Shown here: positions 14,843 through 18,679 of the stretch, piece by piece
Layout of the letters: the number at the start of each line of letters is the position of its first letter
How positions within the stretch are numbered: position 1 is the first letter of the stretch
Assembly: GCA_965372355.1 (NCBI GenBank)
Contig: CBDVBZ010000069.1
Coordinates: 1 to 18,679 of the forward strand
Direction of reading: 5' to 3'
Source: CBDVBZ01 sp965372355
Lineage (GTDB): Bacteria > Krumholzibacteriota > Krumholzibacteriia > WVZY01
Length of the DNA: 18,679 nucleotides
The notes under the pieces: generated by a model
Seen by the model: the letters and a program-made list of their open reading frames with translations, nothing else
What the model was told of the DNA's origin: nothing
The model's database searches: none
Made by a program: the position numbers and the translations under genes

Positions 14843-15268
14843 TCATTTCAGCGCGCGAACCACCCCCACAACGACTGCCCACACAATATGGTCCGCAAAC
14901 TGAGGCCAGAAGGATAGTGCAGCGACGTCGGGGAAGAAGATCGGCGCGACGAACAGGAGATCGACGACGGCGATGGCAGCGCCGGCCGCCGAGGCCCACA
15001 GAAGGGTCCGCCACCGCGGAAGGATCGCGATCAGCGCCGAAGCCCATACGAATGAAATCGCGAAGTGGATCGCCGCAGCCACGGAAACGCGCCAGCCGAG
15101 GGAGAGGTTCTCCGCGTTCGCCATCGCCGCGATGGCGTTGATGGACTCCAGCCAGGCACCGCCGCTTGCGATGGTGTGAAGTGTGGAGGGAGCTCCGCCG
15201 GCGAGGCCCGCCAATAGCGCAGCCCCGGCGGTTGTTTTTATTGGGACGACACATCGGCGGAGAGGCAT
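14843..15268 (-). CDS. Small conserved-type membrane protein of unknown function
   Basis: The product is 141 aa from ATG 15268, with about four hydrophobic segments: roughly 10-28, 60-80, 84-106 and 122-140. A loop after the first segment contains GGAPSTLHTIASGG, and FADHIVW precedes the last. I recall a similar pattern in unnamed bacterial membrane proteins but cannot name a family. The start lies inside the end of the upstream START-like gene, overlapping it by 31 nt in another frame, so coupled translation is likely. GAGGG lies about 12 nt before the ATG. The frame is open further upstream to 15409, but that part duplicates the coding sequence of the neighbour. Confidence 0.7.
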   Translation of the reverse strand: MPLRRCVVPIKTTAGAALLAGLAGGAPSTLHTIASGGAWLESINAIAAMANAENLSLGWRVSVAAAIHFAISFVWASALIAILPRWRTLLWASAAGAAIAVVDLLFVAPIFFPDVAALSFWPQFADHIVWAVVVGVVRALK

Positions 15269-15873
15269 CGCTTGATCACGCCCTCGATCGTTTCGGTCAT
15301 TATGGTTCGCGCCACCTTGCGAATGGCCCATCCGGGCGCGTAGAAACGCGGCTGAATCTCCACTTTGTGCGCGACCCACGTGCCCTCCTTGCGCTCCGCG
15401 ACCTGCCACGTCCCCTTGAAGTGGCGAAAGTCACCCTCGAAGGCGTCGAACCCGATGTATGCCATTGGCACCTCCGTCACGCGGAACGTCACCGTGAATC
15501 CGCGCTTGAAGAACCACAATCCCGCGCGGCCCTGCTGTTGCAGGATCGTCATACCATCTTCGTTGCCAATCACATGACTATCCTCGACGACAGGGATGAC
15601 GTCTTCGAGGTGCTCGTAGTCGGTGAGCACGCGCCACACGACTTTGTGCGAGCGCGGGATCACGCATACGGCGCGGATCGTCGAGACCTCGGTAATGTCC
15701 TCGATGATGTCGACGACGATGGTGTGTCCGTCGACCTCGACGGTGTGCGTGCATTGCTCGGCCAGCGCGGGCGCTGCCGGAAGCGTCAGCAGGAGTGTCA
15801 GCAGGATAAGTCGCATGCCCATTAGTACGAGCAGGCGGCGATTGCTTACGTTGTGGCTGGCGATCTTTGACAT
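15238..15873 (-). CDS. Secreted START/SRPBCC-like (polyketide cyclase/coenzyme Q-binding type) protein
   Basis: The product is 211 aa from ATG 15873, chosen because GGGAG lies 6 nt upstream. The N-terminus is a signal peptide: basic region with NRR, hydrophobic core LILLTLLLTLP, and a likely cleavage site after APALA near residue 38. The mature part has the helix-grip pattern of SRPBCC proteins: SHKVVWRVLTDYEHLEDVIP near the start, then alternating strands ending in a long helix (IRKVARTIMTETIEGVIKRC). Members of this superfamily bind hydrophobic ligands; the ligand here is unknown. The frame continues upstream to 16350 opposite the kinase, which is a shadow. It overlaps the downstream membrane-protein gene. 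Confidence 0.85.
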   Translation of the reverse strand: MSKIASHNVSNRRLLVLMGMRLILLTLLLTLPAAPALAEQCTHTVEVDGHTIVVDIIEDITEVSTIRAVCVIPRSHKVVWRVLTDYEHLEDVIPVVEDSHVIGNEDGMTILQQQGRAGLWFFKRGFTVTFRVTEVPMAYIGFDAFEGDFRHFKGTWQVAERKEGTWVAHKVEIQPRFYAPGWAIRKVARTIMTETIEGVIKRCLSADVSSQ

Positions 15874-15903
15874 CGTGTCTCCCGGGTGGTTTTTGACAAC
15901 AAG

Positions 15904-15932
15904 ATGGTAGACACCGAATAGGGCTGCATCAA
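15904..15932 (-). promoter_or_regulatory. Candidate promoter of the START-like gene
   Basis: On the minus strand TTGATG (15927-15932) and TACCAT (15904-15909) are separated by 17 bp and lie about 31-59 nt upstream of the ATG. Each matches the consensus at 4 of 6 positions. Weak call. Confidence 0.3.
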
Positions 15933-15965
15933 TGGCAAAAAGATTCGCGGCGGTCCCACCCGCGT

Positions 15966-15985
15966 GGTTTTGTTTCGCCAAAACC
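15966..15985. repeat. Perfect 7-bp inverted repeat upstream of the kinase gene
   Basis: GGTTTTG (15966-15972) and CAAAACC (15979-15985) are exact complements around TTTCGC. It lies in the divergent spacer, 28 bp before the kinase ATG and 12 bp before a -10-like TATATT (15998-16003). Its position fits an operator for a dimeric regulator. Confidence 0.55.
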
Positions 15986-16013
15986 AGTTCTATCGTGTAT
16001 ATTGCGCGGACCC

Positions 16014-18671
<2,658 letters not shown>

Positions 18672-18679
18672 GTGGCTCC

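Overview
The window covers a bacterial chromosomal replication-origin neighbourhood. The core order is rsmG, mnmG, mnmE, jag, yidC, yidD, rnpA and rpmH, all on the minus strand, then dnaA, dnaN and recF on the plus strand. The two gene blocks point away from each other, as expected for genes lying on the leading strands either side of an origin. The genome is moderately GC-rich. YidC has the long periplasmic domain of diderm (Gram-negative-type) bacteria, and the left-edge gene encodes a lipoprotein. The right-edge gene is a Pkn-type kinase fused to TolB/WD40-like repeats, a form I associate with Acidobacteriota, Gemmatimonadota and candidate phyla of the FCB side of the tree. That placement is inference; the sequence does not fix a phylum.

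Layout. At 1-1100 (minus) is a truncated lipoprotein with a right-handed beta-helix. At 1101-1522 is a gene-free stretch carrying two perfect 16-bp parS palindromes, but no parA or parB follows rsmG. At 1523-8988 (minus) lies the rpmH-to-rsmG cluster: ribosomal protein L34, RNase P protein, membrane-insertion factors, an RNA-binding KH/R3H protein, and the tRNA and rRNA modification enzymes. At 8989-9526 is the rpmH-dnaA spacer, with a 20-bp palindrome made of two consensus DnaA boxes. At 9527-13463 are dnaA, dnaN and recF. The 344-bp dnaA-dnaN spacer is the best candidate for the unwinding site: it has DnaA boxes, a run of five CTA triplets that fits the DnaA-trio element, and a strongly AT-rich segment.

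Right of recF the canonical gyrB is absent. A convergent minus-strand group follows: a 59-aa unknown protein, a cation diffusion facilitator transporter, a small membrane protein and a secreted START/SRPBCC-like protein. The last two overlap. A divergent 885-aa serine/threonine kinase closes the window, preceded by a perfect inverted repeat and apparently with little or no 5' leader.

The replication genes make the initiator, the sliding clamp and a recombination mediator next to the origin they act on. The parS pair about 10 kb away would load ParB for origin segregation, presumably with ParAB encoded elsewhere.
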